Positions 6,306 through 13,510 of a DNA stretch of 22,679 nt are shown one piece after another. Origin of the DNA: Clostridiales bacterium (GTDB lineage Bacteria > Bacillota > Clostridia > Oscillospirales > Butyricicoccaceae); assembly GCA_019420045.1 (NCBI GenBank), contig JAHZHY010000034.1:1-22679 (forward strand). The letters run 5' to 3'. Made by a program: the position numbers and the translations under genes. The notes beneath the pieces were generated by a model, which saw nothing but the letters and a program-made list of their open reading frames with translations, did no database searches and had not been told where the DNA came from. How positions within the stretch are numbered: the first letter of the stretch is position 1; the number at the start of each line of letters is the position of its first letter.

Positions 6306-7106
6306 TTAGGCGCTCAGTTCATCCAGGGTGCCGAAGGTGTAGCCCATGTCTTCCCATTTGGTGAGCAGTTCATCCAGAATATCTGCGTTGGTCTGGGAGG
6401 TGCTGTGGAGCAGCACAATGGCGCCGGGATGGATGCGGGGCAGCAGCTTGTCATAGGCCTCCTGGGGAGAGGGCTGCTTGTCGGTGTACCAGTCCACATA
6501 GGCCAGGCTCCAGAAAATCGTTTGATAACCCAGTGTCCGGGCCTGTTCCAGATTGCTTTCGCTGAACTTCCCCTGGGGCGGGCGGTAGTATTTTTTCATT
6601 TCTTCCCCGGTGATCTCCTTGTATTTTTCCTCCACTGTGGTGAGTTCCTTACGGAAACTGTCCAGATCGGCGATTTGGGACATATCCGGGTGATGATAGG
6701 TGTGATTGCCCACGATATGCCCTTCTTCGGCCATCCGCTGCACCAGCTCCGGCGCGGTCTCCAGGTAATTGCCTACCACAAAGAAAGTGGCTTTGGCATC
6801 GTGCTTTTTCAGCGCATCCAGGATGGGGGCGGTGCAGCCGTTTTCAAAGCCGCAGTCAAAGGTGAGGTAAATGGTCTTTTGCTGGGTATTTCCCAGGTAA
6901 CGGGCGTTGTAGCCTGCAAGATAATCGCTGGTGGCATTGCCCACCGGCGCTTCCCCTTCTTTTTGGAAACTCAGACCCCAGTTGGTGTTGGAGGCCGAAG
7001 TTGTCACTGCCGGAGGAGAGGAGGAAAACAACGAGAGCACCAGGGCAAAGGCCAGGGCGGCAGGGAGAAGAAGCAGCGCTGGCCGACGAAGGATTTTTTT
7101 CAGCAA
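6306..7106 (-). CDS. Delta-lactam-biosynthetic de-N-acetylase-like polysaccharide deacetylase (PdaA-like)
   Basis: 266 residues from a TTG start at 7106, which has AGGTGGG 7 nt upstream (7114-7120); an in-frame ATG at 7139 would add 11 residues but lacks a binding site. A basic N-terminus and a hydrophobic stretch (about 9-28) indicate a signal or membrane anchor. The NodB domain has TFDCGFENG (82-90), HTYHH (135-139), RPPQG (175-179) and LLHS (232-235). Having a non-Asp residue after TFD, together with FENG, is characteristic of PdaA, which deacetylates muramic acid during muramic-delta-lactam formation in spore cortex; B. subtilis PdaA has TFDNGYENG. The likely role is therefore spore peptidoglycan modification outside the membrane. 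Regulation by a sporulation sigma factor was not verified. Confidence 0.87.
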   Translation of the reverse strand: MLKKILRRPALLLLPAALAFALVLSLFSSSPPAVTTSASNTNWGLSFQKEGEAPVGNATSDYLAGYNARYLGNTQQKTIYLTFDCGFENGCTAPILDALKKHDAKATFFVVGNYLETAPELVQRMAEEGHIVGNHTYHHPDMSQIADLDSFRKELTTVEEKYKEITGEEMKKYYRPPQGKFSESNLEQARTLGYQTIFWSLAYVDWYTDKQPSPQEAYDKLLPRIHPGAIVLLHSTSQTNADILDELLTKWEDMGYTFGTLDELSA

Positions 7107-7160
7107 AACACATCCCACCTGTCTGTCAAGATGGAACATCTCTATGAAAAAATCCGTCTA

Positions 7161-7188
7161 TGTATACGGGAAAGTGTCTTTCTTACAA
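7161..7188 (-). promoter_or_regulatory. Candidate promoter for the PdaA-like gene
   Basis: On the minus strand, TTGTAA (7183-7188), 16 bp and TATACA (7161-7166) lie about 55 nt before the TTG start. The match is partial. A sporulation-type promoter could also be used and is not excluded. Confidence 0.4.
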
Positions 7189-7192
7189 AATA

Positions 7193-7224
7193 TTCACACA
7201 AAAACAGATGGGCTATGGTATGAT
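7193..7224 (+). promoter_or_regulatory. Candidate extended -10 promoter for the phosphodiester glycosidase gene
   Basis: TGgTATGAT (7216-7224) is an extended -10 element 36 nt upstream of the ATG at 7261. TTCACA (7193-7198) lies 20 bp further up, too far for an ideal -35, so the extended -10 would carry the activity. Confidence 0.4.
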
Positions 7225-7260
7225 GGGAAAAATCCGTCGAAAAAGGAAGGAGGGGAAGGG

Positions 7261-8595
7261 ATGAAGCTATGGGGCGGCAGAAGCCATCGGAAACCTTCTC
7301 CGAAAAAGGTGGAAAGCGCAAAGGAACCCTTTGAAATCGATTGGGAGCAGGTGTGGGAGAGGGAAGAGCAGGAAAGAAACGCCCGGCTCACCGGTCAGCC
7401 GGTGCCTCAGGATAAAAAAACGAGGAAAAAAGCCAAAAAGAAAAAGGGGCGGTTCTGGAAAAGGAGTCTTGTGGCTCTGACTCTCCTGGCCGGGCTTTAC
7501 TGTGTGGCAGTCTTTTCGCCCATTCCCTTTATCGCCAAATGGCGGGCCATCTACATCGAAACGGCCATGGGCACCATGACCCATCAGTGGCTGGCTACCG
7601 CTTTTATCCCCTCCTTTGTCATCGACGATGTGATGGGGAAGAGGGAGCAAGTGGAGCAGGAACAGCAGGGGCTGGAAAGTCAGTGGAAGGAAGAGGGCTT
7701 CGGCGAGAGCCAGGCCACTCCCTGGGACAAACTGCGAAAGGACTTTTTCCAGCAGTACCCTCAGATCGAAGAGGCTTCCTTTGAAGAATATATGAAGGAG
7801 CACGGGGAAGAGGCCATTGATGAAGAGGGCTATCTTCTCATTGATAAAGCGGGACTGGAGGACGAGGACACCGGCATCCGCACCAAGAAGGGAGATCCGG
7901 TGCTGGCGGTGGATACCCGCAACGGTATCATCATCTGCAAAGTCACCGGGGAAGGCTATGTGGGGCGGCTGGCTCTGGTGCGGGACCCTTCCCAGGTGGG
8001 AGTGGCTCTGGCTCCCGGCTACGGCAGCGTGGGGTCTTTGGCGGCGGACATCGCCGAAAAGCGGGATGCAGTGCTTCTGACCAATGCCAGCGGCTTTTAT
8101 GACCCGGATGGCCACGGCAATGGCGGAACGGCCCACGGCCTTGTGATTTCCGATGGCAAAAAGAAAAACGACGCCGTGGGTGGCACTTACAAGACCATCG
8201 GCATTGATGAAGAGAACCGGCTGCACATCGGCGCTTCGGAGAGCACCTACCGGGATGCGGTGGAGTTCAAGCCGGCCCTCATCGTCAATGGGGAGCAGGT
8301 GGTGGAGGGCAGCGCTGGTTGGGGCGTGCAGCCCCGTACTGCCATTGGCCAGACCGAAGAAGGGACCATGCTGCTTTTGGTGGTGGACGGCCGGGCGCCA
8401 GGGTATTCCATCGGCTGCACCGTGGGAGACTGCGCCGAGATCTTGGGCCGCTATGGAGCGGTGCAGGCCTGCAACCTGGATGGCGGCTCTTCCAGCATCA
8501 TGGTCTATCGGGGAAGGGAGATCTCCCGGCCTTCGGCGGCCAACAAGACCCAGGGCCGTTACATCCCCAACGGCATTGCTGTTTATGGTGACTGA
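7261..8595 (+). CDS. Membrane-anchored phosphodiester glycosidase family protein (NAGPA domain)
   Basis: 444 residues from the ATG at 7261, preceded by a purine-rich GGAAGGAGG tract. The first 67 residues are highly charged and Lys-rich (KKTRKKAKKKKGRFWKR), followed by one membrane segment (about 68-86), giving a cytoplasmic N-terminus and an extracellular C-terminal domain. A charged linker rich in Glu and Gln (about 125-185) leads to the NAGPA domain (about 210-444), recognised by TNASGFYDPDG, GWGVQPRTAIGQ, LLLVVDGRAPG and NLDGGSSS (405-412). The family hydrolyses sugar-phosphodiester bonds; the mammalian member uncovers lysosomal enzymes, and bacterial members are linked to exopolysaccharide or teichoic-acid-like polymers. 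The substrate here is unknown. Two deacetylases nearby suggest envelope work. Confidence 0.87.
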   Translation: MKLWGGRSHRKPSPKKVESAKEPFEIDWEQVWEREEQERNARLTGQPVPQDKKTRKKAKKKKGRFWKRSLVALTLLAGLYCVAVFSPIPFIAKWRAIYIETAMGTMTHQWLATAFIPSFVIDDVMGKREQVEQEQQGLESQWKEEGFGESQATPWDKLRKDFFQQYPQIEEASFEEYMKEHGEEAIDEEGYLLIDKAGLEDEDTGIRTKKGDPVLAVDTRNGIIICKVTGEGYVGRLALVRDPSQVGVALAPGYGSVGSLAADIAEKRDAVLLTNASGFYDPDGHGNGGTAHGLVISDGKKKNDAVGGTYKTIGIDEENRLHIGASESTYRDAVEFKPALIVNGEQVVEGSAGWGVQPRTAIGQTEEGTMLLLVVDGRAPGYSIGCTVGDCAEILGRYGAVQACNLDGGSSSIMVYRGREISRPSAANKTQGRYIPNGIAVYGD

Positions 8596-8601
8596 AAATC
8601 A

Positions 8602-8634
8602 GCCCTTTTCCCGGGCATTGCCCGGGAAAAGGGC
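8602..8634 (+). terminator. Perfect 15-bp stem-loop after the glycosidase gene (terminator-like, no U-tract)
   Basis: GCCCTTTTCCCGGGC (8602-8616) pairs perfectly with 8620-8634 around a 3-nt loop, 7 nt past the stop codon. The downstream sequence (AATGTGCCAG) is not T-rich, so it may stabilise the transcript end or pause polymerase and not act as a classical intrinsic terminator. Confidence 0.5.
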
Positions 8635-8673
8635 AATGTGCCAGAAATTTTGAAAAAATTTTTGTACAATCTA

Positions 8674-8702
8674 TTGACACAAAGCTGAAAATGATGTATT
8701 CT
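8674..8702 (+). promoter_or_regulatory. Main promoter of the S10-spc-alpha cluster
   Basis: A perfect TTGACA (8674-8679), a 17-bp spacer and TATTCT (8697-8702) sit in an AT-rich stretch. Transcription should start near 8709, about 330 nt before rpsJ. It is the only strong promoter seen upstream of the cluster; none of comparable quality was noticed between the ribosomal genes. Confidence 0.75.
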
Positions 8703-8708
8703 AAATAA

Positions 8709-9042
8709 GCGCCTGGAAGAGAATATCGCCATGGCGTGAACATATATAATGCGATGAAGCTGGAGATTGCCGCCTTTGGCGGGTAACTTTGGTGGAGTAT
8801 GTCCGACAATCGGGCGGCTGGGAAACAAACAGCACGCGAGTATCCGCGGATGGGAACTGCCTGCATCGTGCAGGAAAGCCCTTTCGGGAAACCAACGGGT
8901 GCATAAAATGCCGGAAGATTGCGTCTATGCAGCCGGCTTATTTCATGCCCAAAGCGAGATACACACGGAAGCGTTGCGAAATTTCCCGCCGAACGCGGTC
9001 AACAAAATTTGATTACGTTCGCAAGTCAAGGAGGAACACACA
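8709..9042 (+). promoter_or_regulatory. Long structured 5' leader of the S10 operon
   Basis: About 330 nt without a credible gene. Local hairpins include CCGCC/GGCGG (8770-8774, 8778-8782), CCGA/TCGG (8803-8806, 8810-8813), CGCG/CGCG (8835-8838, 8845-8848), CCTGCA/TGCAGG (8860-8865, 8869-8874), CCC/GGG (8879-8881, 8886-8888) and GCCGG/CCGGC (8910-8914, 8933-8937). TTGCGAA (8974-8980) can pair with TTCGCAA (9018-9024) just before the rpsJ binding site. In E. coli the S10 leader is the target of L4 feedback; whether L4 or another protein acts here is inference. I do not recognise it as a named RNA family. Confidence 0.55.
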
Positions 9043-9354
9043 GTGGCAAACACAGAGAAAATCAGAATTCGCTTGAAGGCCTACGATCATCAGGTGATCG
9101 ATCAGGCGGCGGAGAAGATCGTTGAGACAGCCAAGCGCACCGGCGTGGAAGTCTCCGGCCCCATCCCCCTGCCCACCGAGAAAGAGATCGTGACCATCCT
9201 GCGGGCCGTCCATAAATATAAGGACAGCCGTGAGCAGTTCGAGCGCCGCACCCACAAGCGCCTTATCGATATCCTGAAGCCCTCGCAGAAAACCATGGAG
9301 GCTCTGACCAACCTGGATCTGCCCGCTGGCGTCGAGATAGAAATCAAGCTCTAA
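9043..9354 (+). CDS. rpsJ: 30S ribosomal protein S10
   Basis: 103 residues, the standard length, with a GTG start preceded by AAGGAGG at 9028-9034. The sequence [28 protein letters not shown] and the [36 protein letters not shown] end are typical of S10. It binds the 3' domain of 16S rRNA in the 30S head, and as NusE it also takes part in transcription antitermination with NusB and NusG. It is the first gene of the cluster, behind a long leader, and is followed by an unusually long 114-nt gap before rplC. Confidence 0.98.
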   Translation: MANTEKIRIRLKAYDHQVIDQAAEKIVETAKRTGVEVSGPIPLPTEKEIVTILRAVHKYKDSREQFERRTHKRLIDILKPSQKTMEALTNLDLPAGVEIEIKL

Positions 9355-9396
9355 ACCAAAAAAGAGCGAGGAAGAAAACGCGCAGTACCCGAAATG

Positions 9397-9443
9397 CCCG
9401 CTTTCCGGCGGGAGGGTCAAGTTAAGGGCAGGACCCCCTTAAC
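9397..9443 (+). other. Two hairpins in the rpsJ-rplC gap
   Basis: CCCGC/GCGGG (9397-9401, 9408-9412) is followed by a perfect 8-bp stem GTTAAGGG/CCCTTAAC (9421-9428, 9436-9443) with a 7-nt loop, ending 12 nt before the rplC binding site. There is no U-tract. They may be RNA processing or attenuation sites. Confidence 0.45.
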
Positions 9444-9468
9444 CAATAACCTGTAAGGAGGAAATACA

Positions 9469-10101
9469 ATGCAGAAAGCCATCATTGGCAAGAAGGTCGG
9501 CATGACGCAGATCTTCGATGAAACCGGCAAGGTCATCCCTGTCACTGTCATCGAAGCCGGCCCCTGCACCGTTGTGCAGAAAAAGACTGTGGACAAAGAA
9601 GGCTTCGATTCCATCCAGCTGGGCTTTTCCGATGTCCAGGAGAAGAAGCTGACCAAGGCTGAAGCCGGTCACCTGAAAAAGGCCGGTGTCAGCATGAAGA
9701 AATACCTGAAAGAGTTCCGTCTGGACGATATCTCTTCTTACAATGTGGGCGATATCGTTTACGCCGATGTGTTCGCCGAAGGCGACAAGGTGGATGTCAC
9801 TGGCATCAGCAAAGGTAAGGGCTACGCCGGTATCATCAAGCGCTGGAACGCCCATTCCCAGGAACACACCCACGGCGTGGGCCCTGTGCACCGCTCCGTC
9901 GGCTCCATGGGCGCCAACACCGATCCTTCCCGGGTCTTCCCCGGCAAGAAGATGGCCGGTCACCTGGGCTGCGAGCAGGTCACCATCCAGAACCTGGACA
10001 TCGCCAAGGTGGACAAGGAACTGAACCTCATCGCCATCCGCGGCGCAGTCCCCGGCCCCAAGGGCGGCATCGTGTTCATCAAGAACACCGTCAAGGCGTA
10101 A
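9469..10101 (+). CDS. rplC: 50S ribosomal protein L3
   Basis: 210 residues beginning [20 protein letters not shown], the usual bacterial L3 start, with AAGGAGG about 8 nt upstream of the ATG. The long finger that reaches toward the peptidyl-transferase centre is present as [16 protein letters not shown], followed by [17 protein letters not shown]3 is an early assembly protein that binds near the 3' end of 23S rRNA. rplD follows after 24 nt and translation is probably coupled through the shared transcript. Confidence 0.98.
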   Translation: MQKAIIGKKVGMTQIFDETGKVIPVTVIEAGPCTVVQKKTVDKEGFDSIQLGFSDVQEKKLTKAEAGHLKKAGVSMKKYLKEFRLDDISSYNVGDIVYADVFAEGDKVDVTGISKGKGYAGIIKRWNAHSQEHTHGVGPVHRSVGSMGANTDPSRVFPGKKMAGHLGCEQVTIQNLDIAKVDKELNLIAIRGAVPGPKGGIVFIKNTVKA

Positions 10102-10125
10102 GGTCGAGGGAAGGAGGAAGAGACA

Positions 10126-10749
10126 ATGGCTAAAACAAATGTTTACGATATGAGCGGCAAGGTCGTGGGCGAGATCGAGCTCAACGACGCTGTGTTCGGC
10201 ATCGAGCCCAACACCGCCGTCATGCACGAGGCCGTGAAGAACTACCTGGCCAACCAGCGGCAGGGCACTCAGAGCACCCTGACCCGGGCCGAAGTTCGCG
10301 GCGGTGGCCGCAAGCCCTGGCGCCAGAAGGGCACCGGTCGGGCCCGTCAGGGTTCCACCCGCGCTCCTCAGTGGATCCACGGCGGTATCGCCCTGGGCCC
10401 CAAGCCCCGGGATTACGGCTATCATATGAATAAGAAGTCCCGCCAGCTGGCCATCAAGAGCGCCCTGAGCGCCAAGGCGGCCGCCGGCAACATCATGGTC
10501 ATCGAGAACCTGGATCTGAGCGAAGTGAAGACCAAGAGCTTCGTCAAGTTCCTCAGCGATGTGGGCGCCACCGGCAAGTCCCTGGTGGTCACTCCTGAAG
10601 TGCGCCGGAATGTGGTGCTCTCCGCCCGGAATATCCCCGGCGTGCGTACCACCATCTCCAGCATCATCAGCGTCTATGACATCCTGCGGGCCGACAAGTT
10701 CATCGTCGACAAAGCCGCGGTGGCCAAGATCGAGGAGGTATACGCATAA
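10126..10749 (+). CDS. rplD: 50S ribosomal protein L4
   Basis: 207 residues, standard length. The extended loop that lines the nascent-peptide exit tunnel, and that is hit by macrolide resistance mutations in other bacteria, is visible as [20 protein letters not shown] near residues 62-81. In E. coli L4 also represses its own operon by binding the S10 leader; the long structured leader here makes a similar role possible but unproven. AAGGAGG precedes the ATG, and the TAA stop overlaps the rplW ATG by one base. Confidence 0.98.
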   Translation: MAKTNVYDMSGKVVGEIELNDAVFGIEPNTAVMHEAVKNYLANQRQGTQSTLTRAEVRGGGRKPWRQKGTGRARQGSTRAPQWIHGGIALGPKPRDYGYHMNKKSRQLAIKSALSAKAAAGNIMVIENLDLSEVKTKSFVKFLSDVGATGKSLVVTPEVRRNVVLSARNIPGVRTTISSIISVYDILRADKFIVDKAAVAKIEEVYA

Positions 10750-11042
10750 TGAAAACTGCATACGACGTGATCCTCCGCCCGGTCATCACCGAAAAGAGCA
10801 TGGCTGGCATCGCCGACAAGAAGTATGTCTTTGAGGTGGCCACCGATTCCAACAAGGTGGAGATCCGCAAGGCGATCGAGGAGATCTTCAAGGTAAAGGT
10901 CCTGAGCGTCAACACCATCAATGTTCGGGGCAAGGAAAAGAGAGTGGGCGTCCACACCGGCTACACTGCGAAAAAGAAGAAGGCCATTGTGCGTCTGACC
11001 GAAGATTCCAAGGGCATTGAGATCTTCGAGGGCATGTTCTAA
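10749..11042 (+). CDS. rplW: 50S ribosomal protein L23
   Basis: 97 residues beginning [18 protein letters not shown], typical of L23, with the [14 protein letters not shown] loop. L23 sits at the mouth of the exit tunnel, where trigger factor and SRP dock. The ATG overlaps the last base of rplD (TAATG) and uses a GAGGAGGT binding site inside rplD, indicating translational coupling. An 87-nt gap with two hairpins follows before rplB. Confidence 0.97.
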   Translation: MKTAYDVILRPVITEKSMAGIADKKYVFEVATDSNKVEIRKAIEEIFKVKVLSVNTINVRGKEKRVGVHTGYTAKKKKAIVRLTEDSKGIEIFEGMF

Positions 11043-11055
11043 AAAAGAACGGCCT

Positions 11056-11096
11056 GGGGCATAGTCCCCCTCTGAATGTATGCCGCTTATGGCGGC
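11056..11096 (+). other. Two hairpins in the rplW-rplB gap
   Basis: GGGG/CCCC (11056-11059, 11066-11069) and GCCGC-ttatg-GCGGC (11082-11086, 11092-11096) lie between rplW and the rplB binding site. There is no U-tract. The second loop (TTATG) resembles the hairpin loop in the rpsZ-rpsH gap. Confidence 0.4.
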
Positions 11097-11129
11097 GCAA
11101 AACAAAAAGACAATAAGGAGTGAAACACA

Positions 11130-11963
11130 GTGGCTATCAAGACCTTCAACCCGACGACTCCGTCCAGAAGAAACATGACGGTGATCGACTACTCGGGCCT
11201 GAGCAAGGTTAAGCCGGAAAAGAGCCTCCTGGAGACTCTGAAGAAGAATTCCGGCCGTAACAGCTATGGCAGAATCACTGTTCGTCACCGCGGTGGCGGC
11301 AACAAGAAAAAATACAGAATCATCGACTTCAAGCGGGACAAGATGGACATGGCTGCCACCGTCCTGACTCTGGAATACGATCCCAACCGCAGCGCCAACA
11401 TCGCCCTTGTGGAATACGAGGACAAAGAGCGCCGCTACATCATCGCTCCCAATGGCCTGAAGGTGGGCGATGTGGTCTATTCCTCCGCTAACGCCGATAT
11501 CAAGCCGGGCAACTGCCTGCCCATCGCCAACATCCCCCTGGGTACCATCATCCACAACATCGAGCTGTATCCCGGCCGCGGCGCCCAGCTGGTGCGCTCC
11601 GCTGGCGGCGCTGCTCAGCTGATGGCCAAAGAGGGCGAAGCCGCTCAGGTTCGTCTGCCTTCCGGCGAAGTGCGGTACATCCGCATGAACTGCAAGGCCA
11701 CCATCGGCCAGGTTGGCAACATCGATTATGAGAATGTCCAGGTCGGTAAGGCCGGCCGTACCCGCCACAAGGGCTTCCGTCCCACCGTGCGCGGCTCGGT
11801 CATGAACCCCTGCGACCACCCCCACGGCGGCGGCGAAGGCAAGAGCCCCATCGGTCGTCCCAGCCCGGTTACTCCCTGGGGCAAGCCCACTATGGGTTAC
11901 AAGACCCGTAAGACAAAGAACCGCACTGACAAGCAGATCGTCAGACGCCGCAACGGCAAATAA
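11130..11963 (+). CDS. rplB: 50S ribosomal protein L2
   Basis: 277 residues, standard length, from a GTG start with AAGGAG 9 nt upstream. The N-terminal half has the RNA-binding [16 protein letters not shown] segment, and the C-terminal [24 protein letters not shown] stretch carries the conserved His-containing loop near the peptidyl-transferase centre. L2 binds 23S rRNA, helps subunit joining and is needed for tRNA binding and peptide transfer. It is followed 18 nt later by rpsS. Confidence 0.98.
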   Translation: MAIKTFNPTTPSRRNMTVIDYSGLSKVKPEKSLLETLKKNSGRNSYGRITVRHRGGGNKKKYRIIDFKRDKMDMAATVLTLEYDPNRSANIALVEYEDKERRYIIAPNGLKVGDVVYSSANADIKPGNCLPIANIPLGTIIHNIELYPGRGAQLVRSAGGAAQLMAKEGEAAQVRLPSGEVRYIRMNCKATIGQVGNIDYENVQVGKAGRTRHKGFRPTVRGSVMNPCDHPHGGGEGKSPIGRPSPVTPWGKPTMGYKTRKTKNRTDKQIVRRRNGK

Positions 11964-11981
11964 AGAAAGGAGACACAACTT

Positions 11982-12263
11982 ATGGGCAGAAGCGTTAAGA
12001 AGGGCCCCTTTGTGGCTCCCGAGCTGATCAAAAGGGTCAACGAAATGAACAAGACTGGCGAGAAGAGAGTGCTCAAGACCTGGTCCAGAGCCTCCACCAT
12101 CTTCCCCCAGTTCGTCGGGCACACCATTGCTGTCCATGACGGCAGAAAGCATGTGCCTGTGTATATCACAGAAGACATGGTCGGCCACAAGTTGGGCGAG
12201 TTTGCTCCCACCCGGACCTATCGGGGCCACGCGGGCAGCAAAACATCCAACAACGGCAAATAA
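11982..12263 (+). CDS. rpsS: 30S ribosomal protein S19
   Basis: 93 residues starting [19 protein letters not shown], with [16 protein letters not shown] and [15 protein letters not shown] motifs typical of S19. It lies in the head of the 30S subunit, complexed with S13 and close to the A-site tRNA. AAAGGAG precedes the ATG. Length is standard and position between rplB and rplV is canonical. Confidence 0.98.
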   Translation: MGRSVKKGPFVAPELIKRVNEMNKTGEKRVLKTWSRASTIFPQFVGHTIAVHDGRKHVPVYITEDMVGHKLGEFAPTRTYRGHAGSKTSNNGK

Positions 12264-12282
12264 GCCTTAGGAGGAAAGACAG

Positions 12283-12618
12283 ATGGAAGCAAGAGCTTAT
12301 TTGAAGCACGTCCGCATCTCTCCCCGGAAGGTCAAGATCGTTTGCGACCTGATCCGCGGTAAGGATGTCGGGGTTGCCGCTGCCATTTTGATGAACACTC
12401 CCAAGGCAGCCTGCGAACCCATGCTGAAGCTGCTCCGGAGTGCAGCAGCCAACGCTGAAAACAACCACAACATGAACACCGATCTGCTGTATGTGGATCA
12501 GGTCTTCGTTTGCCCCGGCCCCGTGATGAAGCGGGTTCGTCCCCGCGCTCAGGGCAGAGCGTTCCGCATCCTCAAAAGGACATCGCACATCACGATCGTC
12601 CTGAAAGAAAAAGAATAA
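12283..12618 (+). CDS. rplV: 50S ribosomal protein L22
   Basis: 111 residues with the L22 core [21 protein letters not shown] and the C-terminal beta-hairpin [20 protein letters not shown], which lines the exit tunnel opposite L4. It binds all domains of 23S rRNA and assists early 50S assembly. AGGAGG lies ahead of the ATG. rpsC starts 16 nt after the stop. Confidence 0.98.
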   Translation: MEARAYLKHVRISPRKVKIVCDLIRGKDVGVAAAILMNTPKAACEPMLKLLRSAAANAENNHNMNTDLLYVDQVFVCPGPVMKRVRPRAQGRAFRILKRTSHITIVLKEKE

Positions 12619-12634
12619 GGTCAGGAGGTTAGTT

Positions 12635-13510
12635 ATGGGCCAGAAAGTCAATCCCCACGGTCTTCGCGTGGGTGTCATCAAGGGTTGGGACTCCCGCTGG
12701 TATGCCAAAGACAACGCCTTCGGCGACCTGTTGGTAGAAGACTATAACATCAGAAAGTTCCTGAAGAAGAAGCTGTATGCTGCCGGTGTTCCTCAGATCG
12801 AGATCGAGCGCAACAGCAAGAATGTGAAGATCATCATCCACTGCGCCCGTCCCGGCATCATCGTGGGCAAGGGCGGCGCTGAGATCGAAAAGCTCCGCGT
12901 CGAGCTGGAGAAGATGATCGGCAAGAGCGTCAACATCAGCATCGTGGAAGTGAGAAGCCCCGACCTGAACGCTCAGCTGGTGGCCGAGAACATCGCCGCT
13001 CAGCTGGAGAAGCGCATCTCCTTCCGCCGGGCCATGAAGCAGTCCATCGGCCGGGCCATGAAGCTGGGTGCCAAGGGTATCAAGGTGTGCGTGTCCGGCC
13101 GTCTGGGCGGCGCTGAAATCGCCCGTACCGAGCACTATCACGAGGGCACCATTCCCCTGCAGACCCTGCGGGCCGACATCGACTACGGCTTTGCAGAGGC
13201 CAACACCACCTACGGCCGCATCGGCGTGAAGGTTTGGCTGTACAAGGGCGAGATCCTCACCGGCGGTCCTCGGACCACCGAAGTGGAAGCTCCCCGTCGT
13301 GACCGCCGCGACCGTCGGGATCGCCGGGATGGCGACCGCCGGGGCGGTGATCGCCGCAACTACAACAACAACCGGGGCTATAACAACCGCGGCCAGGGCG
13401 GCTACAACCGTCAGGGCGGTTACAACTCTAATCGCGGCCAGGGCGGCTACAACCGTCAGGGCGGCGCTTCGGCCCCCAGAGCTCCCAAAACGGAAGGAGG
13501 CGCCCAGTAA
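12635..13510 (+). CDS. rpsC: 30S ribosomal protein S3 with a long Arg/Gly-rich C-terminal extension
   Basis: 291 residues. Residues 1 to about 218 are ordinary S3: [20 protein letters not shown] at the start, the type II KH domain with [13 protein letters not shown], and the C-terminal domain ending KGEILTGG. S3 sits at the mRNA entry channel and contributes to helicase activity. Residues 221-291 are an added low-complexity tail: an Asp-Arg-Arg repeat followed by Asn, Tyr, Arg, Gly and Gln repeats (18 Arg and 16 Gly in 71 residues). Most bacterial S3 proteins stop near 210-240. The tail is in frame with no frameshift, and the gene ends on a TAA overlapping the rplP ATG. AGGAGG precedes the start. 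Confidence 0.97.
   Translation: MGQKVNPHGLRVGVIKGWDSRWYAKDNAFGDLLVEDYNIRKFLKKKLYAAGVPQIEIERNSKNVKIIIHCARPGIIVGKGGAEIEKLRVELEKMIGKSVNISIVEVRSPDLNAQLVAENIAAQLEKRISFRRAMKQSIGRAMKLGAKGIKVCVSGRLGGAEIARTEHYHEGTIPLQTLRADIDYGFAEANTTYGRIGVKVWLYKGEILTGGPRTTEVEAPRRDRRDRRDRRDGDRRGGDRRNYNNNRGYNNRGQGGYNRQGGYNSNRGQGGYNRQGGASAPRAPKTEGGAQ
13388..13464 (+). repeat. 32-bp direct repeat with 45-bp period inside rpsC
   Basis: The 32 bases at 13388-13419 recur exactly at 13433-13464, encoding [11 protein letters not shown] twice, 15 codons apart. The copies lie in the low-complexity S3 tail and suggest that it can lengthen or shorten by slippage or unequal recombination. Confidence 0.85.

Noticed and set aside
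6069..7223. 384-codon plus-strand frame opposite the PdaA-like gene
   Set aside because: It runs through the hairpin-rich gap and is the complement of the clear NodB-domain gene.
7261..8595. Envelope cluster (two deacetylases, glycosidase, PlsC) as a novel operon system
   Set aside because: The genes are in mixed orientations, separated by terminators and promoters, and interrupted by metabolic genes; co-function is possible but not supported as a system.
8709..9042. RNase P RNA, tmRNA or 6S RNA
   Set aside because: The hallmark conserved segments of RNase P RNA and tmRNA are not recognisable, and the closing stem expected for 6S RNA is not evident.
8767..9076. Small reading frames in the S10 leader as possible leader peptides
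   Set aside because: Starts are not preceded by a convincing binding site, some use non-ATG codons, and one runs into rpsJ out of frame. RNA structure explains the region better.
10674..12230. 518-codon open frame antisense to rplW-rplB-rpsS
   Set aside because: It covers conserved ribosomal genes on the opposite strand, with no initiation signal of its own.
13388..13464. Tandem repeat as a CRISPR-like or mobile repeat
   Set aside because: There are only two copies, both in frame within the S3 tail and coding for the same peptide; it is a protein-coding repeat.
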